Shown piece after piece: positions 29,619 through 40,103 of a stretch of DNA of 64,000 nucleotides. Within the stretch, counting starts at the first letter, position 1. Each line of letters opens with the position of its first letter. A program made the position numbers and the translations under genes. The stretch spans positions 1 through 64,000 of the forward strand of contig JALKBU010000178.1 of NCBI GenBank assembly GCA_023091735.1, in the 5' to 3' direction. The notes beneath the pieces were generated by a model. It was not told the DNA's origin, ran no database searches, and saw only the letters and a list, made by a program, of their open reading frames with translations. This stretch comes from Trichomonas tenax. Its lineage: Eukaryota > Parabasalia > Trichomonadida > Trichomonadidae.

Positions 29619-29983
29619 TTGCGAACACAGAATCTGTATCAACAACATTTCATTAAATATACTCATCACTTCCAAGAATGCAAACTCGATGATATCTCTC
29701 ACACCAAAGTTTTTCATTGATAATTCAATGTATGATTTACCTATTGGTTAGTTCATTACTCGATTGGTTAATGAAATTTATTAATCACATAAGAAGGATA
29801 TTGTTCGAAAAAAAAAAACAATCCCAAGCAATATGTTATGCGTATTTTAGATTACGTTGTCACTAGAGACATTATTTAATGATGCATTAAACATCATTCT
29901 TGTTCTATATCACTTTGTTTTGTTGTGAATTTCATTGTATGATTGAAAAACCCTTCAGAATTCAATTTAAGAGTCAATTTTAG

Positions 29984-32448
29984 ATGATGGAAGAATTTCT
30001 TCTGATACCGGAAATCAATATTCAGACAATGACGGAATCCTCCAATCAGTCTCAGGATCGATTACTCAGATTGTCATTAAGTCTTCATGCGAAGTCATTT
30101 ATGACAATAAAGATAGTGATCATTGCTTTAGGAGTGTTTCGAGCATTTTAACATCGTTTAGTTTCAAGCAGAATCCAAAACTACGGACAATTAGACAATA
30201 TGCATTTTATAACTTAATTAAACTTGCAAGTGCCAATTTTTCCTCCTGCCATCAATTAACAACTATAGGAGACAATGCTTTTCAATACTGCTGATCTTTA
30301 ACATCATTAATTCTTCCAGAAGGATTAACAATAATCGGATCATCGACTTTTTCATATTGTTCATTATTGACATCAGTGTCAATTCCATCAACTGTTAATA
30401 ACATTGGATCCTCATCATTCTATTCCTCAGCATTAACAGCATTTACTACACCAGAAAATAGCCAACTTACATCAATAGGAAGCAGTGCTTTTGTTGGCAC
30501 AAAAGTTTCATCAATTTATATACCAATCAATTTTTCATCATTTTCCGGAACTGCATTTAATGAAAATAATAGAGTTCAGCCGATATCAGTCCATCCTGAT
30601 AATAAATATTTCGTTGTTGAGGATGGATGCCTTTAAAGCAAAAATAAAACTCCATTTTATTATCGGTGTTCTTATTTATCAACAGGATTTACAATTCAGT
30701 CAACAGTGAAAACTCTTTCATATGGTTGCTTTTGCTCTTCCAGATCTTAGTTAATAGTTGTGCCGAATATAGTAACATCGATCAAGGAAAGCACATTCAA
30801 TGGATGCAATGCTTTATCTATTGATTTGCCAGATTCGATCCAAACAATGGGAGACATGTCTTTAAAGTTTACATGAAATCTCAAAACTATCAGATTGCCA
30901 ATTGGCTTAACAAGCATTCCGCATCAATTTCTGAGAGCATCTGCTATTGTCAATATCACTGTTCCAGATAATGTGACGTCAATTGGAAATTTGGCATTTT
31001 CAGTATGTCCGAATCTTGTTGATATATTTTTGCCCGATAATATACAAAATCTCGGTGGAGGAGTAAAAGATGATTCTCCGAACGCAATTTTCAGGTTTTC
31101 TAAAAACTCTTAATATCTACATCAACTCTGCATTGCTTTTGATGGATACCGCAAACACATATATTTCACAATACTTTGGGTCCGATGTTGCAACAGTTAC
31201 AATACCAGAAACTGTTAAAACAATAAGAACAGGCGCATTTAAATCGAAGAAATCCTTGATTACTGTTAAATGTAATGGTGTTTCTCAACTAGAATACATT
31301 GAAAGTTATGCTTTCTATGATTGCACACAATTAACGTCTTTCTTTGATTTCCAATCAATAAAATCGATTAAAAAATATGTATTTTATCGAACAGGACTTA
31401 ATATCGAAACAATATTTGGTTTTCAGTTATCTTATCTCGGCGAATACTGTTTTGCCGAAAACAAAAATCTTCAATCTGTTGAATTCACATCAACTGTATC
31501 ATTTACAATTAAATCAAATGCTTTCTTGAAATGTTCAAAAATAAGATCGATAACATTCAATAATCAAGCGAGCATTAACATTACCGATTACGCATTCATG
31601 CGATTGTCAACAGTAGAAACATTATTCATTCCAAACAATGTTTTGACAGTTGGTTCATTCTGCTTCGCTTCAAGTTGGTTCAAGAGCGTGAAATTTGAGT
31701 CAAAAACATTCACACCTGGAAGCATTCCTATCGGTATGCTCTCTAATTGCACCTCTCTGAATTCTCTATTCCAACTAATGTAGTTTCAGTTGGAATTCAA
31801 TCTCTCGAGATGACGAATATATTGTCTGTTGTTGTTCCAGATTCTGTTGAAAACTTAATGAGCCAATGCTTCAGAATGTGCCAACATCTGATTGAGGTAA
31901 ACATCAGAGACAGTTCACATCTTGCAAACATTGGTTATGCAGTATTTGATGGATGCATCAATTTCGCTAAATTAAAGCAATTCAAATCTTCTAACTTTGT
32001 TGTCGATTATGGAGAATTGTACACATCCTCTCTTGATAAGATGATTGTTTATCCACCAGCATCCCCATCTAGTTTCTTTGCACTTGCGTACAGCGTAAAG
32101 TCAATTGCTGAGAGCGCTTTTATAGGATGCATCAATCTTGAAGTCATTCTCATTCCTGATAACACCGTTCGAAGCATTGGAAACAACGCTTTCGAAGAGT
32201 GCGTTAACCTGCGCAGTATAAACATTCCTCTATGTGTTGAGACTATCGGACAAAATGCTTTTGTTGGCTGCCGAAAGCTTTGGTGCGGAATTATTGTCCA
32301 AAACAAAACACTATCATTCCGCGAACAACTTCTTTCATCTGGTCTCCCTCCTCGATCTCTTCGTGCCTGCGACATCAAAACATATGTTTGCTCAATTGGC
32401 CAAGTTGGATTATTCAAGCTTATTGGTTTTATAATCATATTACAATGA
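29984..32448 (+). pseudogene. BspA-like leucine-rich-repeat surface protein, broken
   Basis: Across 2.4 kb, translation in shifting frames gives typical LRR_5/BspA repeats: LPEGLTIIGSSTFSYCSSL, IPSTVNNIGSSSFYSSAL, VPDNVTSIGNLAFSVCPNL, IPDNTVRSIGNNAFEECVNL. In-frame stops occur near 30292, 30634 and 30869, and at least two frameshifts near 31110 and 31780. No N-terminal ATG or signal was found upstream of 29984. The C-terminal part is the longest intact stretch and ends in a hydrophobic segment (LFKLIGFIIILQ). BspA-like proteins are a huge surface-adhesin family in trichomonads; this copy is dead. Confidence 0.9.
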
Positions 32449-32812
32449 CCTTGTAAATGAAAATAAACAATTTCATCACAAAGTTATTTATATAACCTTC
32501 TTATAAGCATCTCTATCCCAAAATGTTGCAAGATATATATTGGCAATTCATTCCTAATATAAATATTGAAAGCTCTTTCTGCGATAGCAATTCAATCACC
32601 TCGACATTTTTTTTCTTTATTTTCGTGTTTTTTAATTTTCTTGATTATTTCAATTTGATTTAATATTCAATGCTTTCTCTGAGGTTTTCATAAGTTATAC
32701 CTCATTAGTTTGTAATAGTTCAAACTGTTTCATTGATCCATTTGGAAAGCAAGAATATTCTTGAAGCAGCATATCCAGAAGGGTGTGAAAGACAGCGTGT
32801 TTCTTACTTTAA
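32449..32812. other. Intergenic between two relic genes
   Basis: AT-rich. No further match to the adjoining BspA or ABC relics is visible. Confidence 0.45.
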
Positions 32813-33010
32813 TTACAATTCCTTAGTTATTGAACCAAATTCGCGTTTATTCTTCAACTGCCTCGCTTGCATATCGACTCCTGCAGTTGGCTCATCCATG
32901 ATAACAATTGGTGGTCTGCCAAGAAGCGTTATTACAATACACAATTTGCGTTTTTGACCACCAGACAAATCACAAGCATGTGTATGAAGAGATTGGTCCA
33001 ATTTTGACAT
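32813..33010 (-). pseudogene. ABC transporter nucleotide-binding-domain fragment
   Basis: The short frame contains the ABC signature LSGGQKRKL and the Walker B/D-loop [12 protein letters not shown], about 20 residues apart as in real NBDs. The exact form (SGGxKRKL, GVD) is typical of the ABCA subfamily. No Walker A precedes it, no H-loop follows, and no other ABC sequence flanks it, so it is an isolated fragment of under 70 codons. Confidence 0.85.
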
Positions 33011-34578
33011 CCGTCATTTTTTTCACAATTTGGGTATCAAAATTTTTTTTTGCTTGAATATAGTGACTAATAGCAAAGTACATATTAATTTAAGCATATG
33101 CATAGATAGGCCGAAAGATTATGAATCGGAATCTATAGAGCAAAATAAAAAATCAAAGCTGTGTAACTTGAATAACTCTATAAAAGCAAAACTGAATTTT
33201 TTTGTGAAATTTCAAAAAAAGTGAAAACACTTTCGTCATTTGTCATGATGTCATATTGTGTTCACAATCAACTACAATCTATATAATGTTAATATCCAAT
33301 TAGTATATATCTTATTTATATATTATATCGTTGTTTTCCTTCATAATATCTCTATCAGATCAAAATAAAAAAATTACGTCATATTTTTCAAATTTGTAAT
33401 TGAAATGCTGTTTTGACCATATACATCAAACTTGACTTCATTCAATTGCAGATGGTCATAGAACATCAACTATAGATCCGTTGTGTCCCTAAGGAAAGTA
33501 ATTGGCATATCTCAGTAATTAATGTAAAAGCAAATATTCGATGGGAATCAAATTTTTGTCAAAAAAATCGTGTTTGCGGAGAAAACATGTCTTTCGAGAT
33601 TTTCATTTTCATATCATTAATAAATCATCTATCTACTAATGTTATTATAATCAATACTGTATCTATTATATACGGTAACTATTGTCTATGTCTTTTATCA
33701 ATCATTGGGTTGACTGTAATGAAAACAAAAAAATCCCATCTCAGATTGTCAAAATTCGAGCCGTCTCTATTTATGGGATTGCTTATCAGCAACCTAAGAT
33801 TCAGTTACAATTATGAGTATATTCATAGATTATATACGAGGTATACTATACGTATAATAGCAGTGAAAGATTGTTTCAAAAATTTTTTGAAGAGAGAGTG
33901 AAAATTCTTTCTTCATCACATCAAACAAAATGAACATTTTGGCGCCAATTTTTCCCGCGAAACCGCTCTCGGACTCAATTTTGATTTTATATCCCGCCAT
34001 GGCGCCAAAATTAAATGACACATTTCTCTATATAAGAGTTATTATAGGTCATCAAATTACTTTCAATCCATCGCTAATATTTCAATTATTGCTGCAAAAT
34101 GTCGCGATTTTGTTAAAATTGTCTTTTGCATAAGCATCCTGACAGAGAACCAGTATCTAGGTTTTCTTATAGACCACAAATTCAAGGCAATTCGTTCAGT
34201 TTCCATAAATGTATTTAAAGATTTATGTTTGAGGAACAAAATAGGGGACAACACCACTCAAAATTTTTGCATTTTTTTGTTTTTATTGGATTTTCCATAT
34301 GAATACATGATGTCTGTCATAATTTCAATAACGATTATTTTTTTTGTTGATGTGTTTTCATATCACATGTCTAAATGATGTAAAATTTTTATGACAATTA
34401 AATTGCTATATGCCACGCAAATCCATTTATGACATGTCAAAATTGATTGGCTGCTATACAAGATCTTGGACTTAGTATCTATTTGAAATGATGTTAAGAG
34501 CTACGCTTTGTTTCTATTGTGAATTAATAATTAAATGATAAAGCTTTTAACATTAACATAATATACAAATAAAATGAA
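33011..34578. other. 1.6-kb gene-poor spacer with GC-rich E2F-like block
   Basis: Mostly AT-rich. Around 33937-34010 lies a GC-rich block with TTTTGGCGCCAA, TTTCCCGCGAAA and TGGCGCCAAAA. A frame without ATG stays open from about 34020 to 34377 on the plus strand and may be a relic, but no family was recognised. Confidence 0.5.
33937..34010. promoter_or_regulatory. Cluster of E2F/DP-like sites
   Basis: TTTTGGCGCCAA (33937-33948), TTTCCCGCGAAA (33951-33962) and TGGCGCCAAAA (34000-34010) match the TTTSSCGC core of E2F/DP proteins. No clear gene starts beside them, so the target is unknown. Confidence 0.4.
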
Positions 34579-37291
34579 CTACATTTCTTCTTCTTCTTCA
34601 TTTTCTTGCCAGAATTTATGCTCATAAACTACAGTATAGCTAGAGCGAGGCCTTGGATCACCATTCATCTTTCCTCTTACGGATTTCAAAAATTCATCAA
34701 TTTGAATTTCATCCATCACTAGTCTGATATAGTTTTGGAGTAAAGTCTTCTCAATCATGGGCTTTTTTTTCTTAGTATCTTGCTCACTAAGAAAACTGAC
34801 AGATTGAAGAAATGCTTGTTCATCAACTTGAAGAATCCTTTTGTGAAATTCAATGAACATATTTAATAATTTAAATCTTTCACTCTCTGTAATCTTCTTA
34901 AACTCCTTTAGCAAAAGATATAATGCATTGAATTTGGTCATAACTAGTTTCTGGAATCCATGTTCGAAGAATTGAATTATTAATGGGAATAAAATGAGCA
35001 TAGCTTCAATTGGAAAATTAGGACTTTCGCAAATTTTAAGAAAATAACTAAAATATTGTTCATATTTTTCACTAGGTACGAAAGTAACGAAAAATGATAT
35101 GAAAAATCTTGTATTAAGGATGTAATAGTTCTCTTTTGCCACTGTGATGTTGATGATATTATTAAGAATAAATCTTATTAAATTTTCGTCTTTTTGCTCT
35201 GCATTTAATATCAACTCTATGAGTAAACATATGGCCTCACTAGAACCGGAATTCTGTGGGGAATAATTTCGATAGATCAATTCTGGTGATGCTAAGCCAA
35301 TATTTTTCACGATCCAATTAAATATTTGTTCTTGACGTGTATAATAAGTTGATGATAACCATTCTATTGAATTTGAAATAGTAAGAAAAGTGTATGCAGC
35401 TTCAACTGCTTCTTGTGTTTCAATGGATTGTATTGCGAGCATGAATTCCAATCCATTTGTGAATTTAGTGGATAACTGCATCCTATTTTCCAAATTTAAA
35501 ACTTGCGTTTCTGCAATCATCTGCAAAAACTCGGAAATTTTGTTCATGTAAGTTGCAAAAAGAGTATTTTTGGTGACTTTATCTTCTTCATATAAACCAG
35601 TTGCATTAGCAATTTCAGCAGCAAGATGGCCATTATAAGTTCCATCCATAGATAGCAAAGCAATAAGTATTTCCTGGATACTATTTGCGATAAGCTGAAC
35701 AGCTGTTGGATCCTTTTGAATGAAACGAGTAAGTGAATTACACAATTTTGTTCCTTCCATTTTTGTAAGCATATTTCCTTCAAATAAAATTTTAACTGCT
35801 CTAATAAATGCATCGCATGCATGTTGTTGCAATTCACTGGTTGATAAATATACATCCATCAGTAGATCAATGTACGCTTGATAGCAAAGACATCTTGATT
35901 CTGAAATGATTTCTTTTGTCATAAAACCGCTCAAAATTTCGACAAGTTCTGCTTTTTGCGTTTTGTTGAGGTAACTAGAGGTATTATAAAAACCAAGAAT
36001 ACCTCTAACAACAATTTCTTCTTCTTCAATATATTCATCTTTCCCTATAACCTGTTCTATAATTGGAACTATTTCACCAATAATGCTAAGATCTAAGTTA
36101 AATTTTTTGTTGATGAATTCAAGCATAGTTAAAATTGAGTTGATGGATTGATCAAAATTTAACATATTTTTCTTCATAATAGTTTCTGAAAAGAGTTGTC
36201 CATATACTTCAACAATAGAAGTTGCAGCATCTATATTTCTTGTTAAAAATGTTAAAATTAATCTCCTAAAAAACACATGGTCGCAATTGAACTTTAGAAC
36301 TGCGAGATATAGAGCTGGAACGATTACATCTTGAAACATTTCTTTAATTATGTCATCTGATACATTTGACAACTCTAAATTTTCCTGAACAACCTTGAAA
36401 AAATCTGCTGTCAAAGTTGGATTATTCAAAAATTTAGGGAGGTATTCTTTCATCTTGAATTCTACAATATACTCAGGAATTTTTTCACGATCCCTAATAT
36501 ATAATGAATTGATGCATCGAAGGACTTCAATATTTTCAGGATTCTTGAATATTAAGTCTTTTAGAACATCTACTAAAGGAAACACTGCAAGAAAATTGGT
36601 ATCAAGAATCTTTAAAAGATATGATAATGTTTCTAGTGATTGCTGAGCGCCATTGTTAATTTTATCAATTACATAGTTCAAATACATTTCTTGTGTACCA
36701 TCTCCTGCCATTTCTGCCAAAATAGCATTGCAATATCGAATTTCAATGATTGTACTATGTTCAACTTCAACTGACATATATTTGATTAAATTAAAGCATT
36801 TTTCAACTGGAAGTTGCTGTAGACAACTTTGAGTGATTTCTTTACCCCTTACATCACCAACAACATATAAAGAAAGCAAGCATGAGATCCTTAATCTGTT
36901 AATTTGTGTATTCCAAGGTTCTTGATTAAATATTGGAATTTGTTCGATTGAAAAAAATAGTAAATCTATGAGAGCATTAATAATTTGGTCCGGATTATCA
37001 TACAATGGTGGTTTTATATCAAAAAAATCCGTGATAATAAATTTGTTCTCTTAAAATTATCAACAATTTATCGATTTGCGTAAATGTTTGAACATTGGCG
37101 ATGTTGTTTAGTACGAAATACAAACCCTCCTGTGACTTTTTGATTTTTTCGAATTTTTCAATAAATACTAAGCTGTCTGTTTTCGATAATTTGTGCTGGT
37201 TCTCTACCAATTCCAGAGTCATCTCGAACTCAAAGTTCCTGGGCAAGTCGATGATGTACTTTCCGTCGACGTCATAGCCATGGAATTCCAT
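34579..37291 (-). CDS. Exportin-like karyopherin, split by a homopolymer frameshift
   Basis: Two adjoining frames form one gene. The ATG at 37291 begins a 90-codon piece (MEFHGYDVDGKYIIDLP) that stops at 37019. The long 3' frame of about 808 codons has no ATG near its 5' end, only a TTG. The junction is an A7 run at 37021-37027; removing one base fuses HGFF to DIKPPLYDNPDQ and gives about 903 residues. The protein is a helical-repeat array throughout, with an exportin/importin-like N-terminus (LLIILREQIYY), and ends in an acidic tail. Length and character suggest an exportin such as Xpo-t/Crm1 class; the exact ortholog is not clear. A sequencing or assembly error is the likeliest cause of the break. 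Confidence 0.7.
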
Positions 37292-37481
37292 TTGACTTCA
37301 AGTGAACTGAGTCAAGAAAATTTTACAAGAAGTGGAACAATAATTGATTCGAATCCTCAATATTACTGTGGACTAATTGACATAGATTTCGTTGATTTTG
37401 GTCAGATATTTAAAATTTGTTGTAAATTTAAAATGGTAAATTGAAGCTAAACTCAAAGCAATGCCAACGAATCAAGAAATT

Positions 37482-38345
37482 ATGAAGAATTCACCATATA
37501 TAGACGTCTCAAATATGATAATCAAATTATGGAACTTAGCAAATAAAGCAGTAATTCAATAGTATAATATAATCAACTATCAACATGATGTTTTATGTCT
37601 AAATTTAGTTCTACAGGAGTCAATTCATGATATATCAAATTTTTGAAATTAACTCGTCTATATCCTTAGATATTCAATTACCACAATATACGACTGATTT
37701 ATTTAGTTTTTATAGTGTGTGTATCAATGATATTACTGCTCAATAAGCTTATAATGAAATATTTAAAAATATGACATGTAAATTATCAAGAAGGAAATTT
37801 GTCATGTAAAAACAACATTGATTCTACAGCCATCTGTATCTTCGATAGCTGGCGACTTTTTGACACATTACTCCACGATTAGAGAAATTTATTTTGGTGG
37901 TTTTATTCCAACTTGTAACAAAGGTCTTTCTAGCTATCCTGGCCTGTCAATATATGTGCTTCCTATCTTCACATCTACGCAGTTTTACAAAACAAATGTC
38001 ATTAAAGTTGTAGATCTTCCAACAGATGACGTTTGTTCATGTAGAATGGCGGGCTTGCAAATTCCAAAAACAATTTTGTTTGTATTGATGCAGCAGTTTT
38101 GATTCCATCGAATTCTATTTATATTTTCATGCATTTTTTATAACTGTAAAATTTAATCTTTCAATTTACTATTTGCCACTTTTAATGTAAATGTAAATAA
38201 ATAATCATTAAGGCCCGACTTGCATGTAAAAGTGAAAATTCACCTTAAGAGGTGACTACAATGAAAAGTGACGTCCGAGGATAATGATTTTCAACATCAT
38301 ATTGAATGCAAAGCTTGAGGCGTCTATATATGGTGAATTCTTCAT
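37482..38345. mobile_element. 864-bp inverted-repeat element carrying a BspA fragment
   Basis: Positions 37482-37512 and 38315-38345 are reverse complements at 30 of 31 bases; the core is GAATTCACCATATATAGACG. Similarity fades on both sides. Between the arms lies a BspA-like piece at 37818-38102. I found no target duplication, so it may be either a transposon with captured host sequence or an inverted duplication. Confidence 0.6.
37818..38102 (+). pseudogene. BspA-like gene fragment
   Basis: Open only from a TTG. The product (SVSSIAGDFLTHYSTIREIYFGG, then YPGLSIYVLP) has the strand pattern and closing IYVLP/VSP turn seen at the ends of BspA LRR blocks. No start, no signal and only about three repeats remain. 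Confidence 0.55.
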
Positions 38346-38351
38346 GATTTT

Positions 38352-38414
38352 CAAGCTTGTTAGAGAGTCTATCAAGCTTGTTAAAGCGTCTATTAAGTTT
38401 GTTAGAGAGTTAAC
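38352..38414 (+). repeat. Three tandem copies of a 21-bp unit
   Basis: CAAGCTTGTTAGAGAGTCTAT, CAAGCTTGTTAAAGCGTCTAT and AAGTTTGTTAGAGAGTTAAC lie head to tail. A more degenerate fourth unit (AAGCTTGAGGCGTCTAT) lies at 38311, inside the inverted-repeat arm. Confidence 0.75.
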
Positions 38415-38662
38415 AGGCCTTTAGGAATGAAAGTGATATCCGAAGTCCTAAAGGCCTGTTGACCTATTACTGTTACTGTATATGTTTTGCTATTATATGT
38501 GAACCAATTTGGTACAATAAGCCTTATGTTTGTATTAGATTTACTTCTGAATGCATTCAAGTCATTTGTATCATCTACAGCAACTGTCTGATTGATAGTT
38601 CCAAGAGTAGAGAATGTCCCCGCTACTAAATAGTTAAATAAACCATATGGCACAGTCATCAT
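38402..38662 (-). pseudogene. BspA-like N-terminal fragment
   Basis: The 86-codon frame reads like the beginning of a BspA-type protein (VPYGLFNYLVAGTFSTLG, then TYTVTVIGQQAFRTSDITFI). It is cut off in the first LRR, exactly where a hairpin with 15-bp arms begins (38412-38460). Truncation by rearrangement is likely. Confidence 0.6.
38412..38460. repeat. Hairpin with 15-bp perfect arms
   Basis: AACAGGCCTTTAGGA at 38412-38426 is complementary to 38446-38460, with a 19-base loop. It lies at the breakpoint of the BspA fragment and next to the 21-bp tandem repeats. Confidence 0.7.
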
Positions 38663-39025
38663 TCTTTATATATTATCACTTTCATTGCCCTATTCAATTA
38701 AAAGTTTAAAAATTGAAAGGGTTGTCAAGTTTAAATCCAAAACCTTTTTGTTATTTTTATTCATGAAATAGCTGATTTAGCACCAAATTAATCTACAATT
38801 TACTGAATTACAGATAGTTCATTAATTAGTCTCACAAACAATTAATTTCAATCCAAAAAGAATCGTTTTTGGATAAATGTAATCACTATTAAACAATAAG
38901 AATTCAGTTCTTCAGAATCACATAAGATTGCTATCACGCCCGTAATCCATTAAAAAATTCAGAATTGTGAAATGAAAATTGCCAACACAAATATGATTAG
39001 CAGAATCAAAGACAATTGCCGTTGA

Positions 39026-39394
39026 ATTTGTGTTATATCAAATGATTTGGGACACAAAATAGTCGAACTTGCTAGGACTAACCTTGGGTGCGAGGTATCC
39101 GGTTACGATTCTGAAGAAGTTTGGTATGGATCAAATAGATTTTCTATCCCAGGATTACCATTGTGGGTTTCCTCCCAGTTTGACTTGATTTACACGGCTG
39201 CAGAGCAATTAGAGGGTGGAAAGCTAGGAACGGGTATTGCAGGCGATTTAGCATTCTATCAATTCGGCAATCTCATCAATGTATTCATTTTGCATGATAA
39301 TATATGGAGAGTCGGAGTTATGCCGCATCAGGTCAGATTGGTAAATTTAGCATCGCTCCAAAGTCGCTTCCTTGGTTATAGGAGAAACTGGTGA
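39026..39394 (+). pseudogene. NlpC/P60 peptidase relic
   Basis: A frame with no ATG (a stop at 39023, then only TTG). It aligns by eye with NlpC/P60 cell-wall peptidases, a family acquired from bacteria in trichomonads: KIVELARTNLG, GLPLWVSSQF in place of the DCSG-containing helix, GDLAFYQFG, HQVRLVNLASLQSRFLGYRR. The catalytic Cys segment reads FSIPG instead of DCSG, and the usual GHVG His motif is not intact. So both start and active site are lost. Confidence 0.6.
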
Positions 39395-39440
39395 GTAAAC
39401 AAGATTTTTAAATTATTTTTCAACAAAAAAATTATCAATT

Positions 39441-40091
39441 TTAATTCTTTGTAACAATATTCTTAGATATATGTCCAATAATGCTCACATCATCGTCATC
39501 ATCATGGTATGAAACAAAATCATCCCCATCTTCTCGACCAACAATATCACCATAAAGCTCGATTTGATTCAAAGCCATGCAAGCTGGTTCTCCAGGACAA
39601 GGTTCTGTCTGGTACAGCCTGAAGTACTTGGCTGTGTAGAGTTTATCAAATGTATAATTTCTTTCCGCGCAGTATTCTGCTTTGGTATCTTTATCAATTT
39701 TGTGAATTGTCGTCCAATCTTTATTGTTTTGTGACATTTGAAGTTCCCAGCTATACATGCAGCATATGACACAATAGTTTTCATCTTCACAGCAACATCC
39801 ATGATAGCAGCAGCCAGAACGGAAGAAATAGCCCTGAATAGTCATTATTCTATCTTTCAATGAGAAAGTGATCCAAGGATGAGCGGTATTTGTGCGATCA
39901 CAGTTGGAGCACCAATCAATATTGTTCTTAACTTGATCAAGAGCATAATCAGTTTTTGTTAATTGAAGTGTTCCGTTAATATACTGTTTAGCGGTACCAC
40001 TGACTTCGGTAACAACTAAACCTTCTTTGTATGTCATAGAAAATATTCCTTTCGGTGTTGATTCGATTAAACAAAAGAGAAAATTTAACAT
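39441..40091 (-). CDS. F5/8 type C (discoidin-like) domain protein
   Basis: The 216-residue product carries a discoidin-type beta-barrel from about 35 to 182: HPWITFSLKDRIMTIQGYFF, SWELQMSQNNKDWTTI, FDKLYTAKYFRLYQT, CMALNQIELYG. These are the typical strand signatures of F5/8C domains, which bind carbohydrates or lipids. A Cys-rich insert (SGCCYHGCCCEDENYCVICC) interrupts the barrel, and an acidic tail (YHDDDDDVSI) follows. The first 10 residues are hydrophobic but too short for a sure signal peptide. Many trichomonad genomes contain families of such proteins. The ATG lies one base after a GTGACAT box. Confidence 0.8.
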   Translation of the reverse strand: MLNFLFCLIESTPKGIFSMTYKEGLVVTEVSGTAKQYINGTLQLTKTDYALDQVKNNIDWCSNCDRTNTAHPWITFSLKDRIMTIQGYFFRSGCCYHGCCCEDENYCVICCMYSWELQMSQNNKDWTTIHKIDKDTKAEYCAERNYTFDKLYTAKYFRLYQTEPCPGEPACMALNQIELYGDIVGREDGDDFVSYHDDDDDVSIIGHISKNIVTKN

Positions 40092-40092
40092 G

Positions 40093-40103
40093 ATGTCACT
40101 TTT
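40093..40103 (-). promoter_or_regulatory. Candidate promoter box AAAAGTGACAT
   Basis: Read on the minus strand, this box ends one base before the ATG of the F5/8C gene at 40091. Only an extremely short leader could follow if it marks transcription start. Confidence 0.45.

Noticed and set aside
32733..32957. Plus-strand frame over the ABC fragment
   Set aside because: The minus strand carries clear ABC signature and Walker B motifs, so this is the shadow.
33587..33901. 104-codon Ile/Ser-rich frame
   Set aside because: Low-complexity AT translation without family features.
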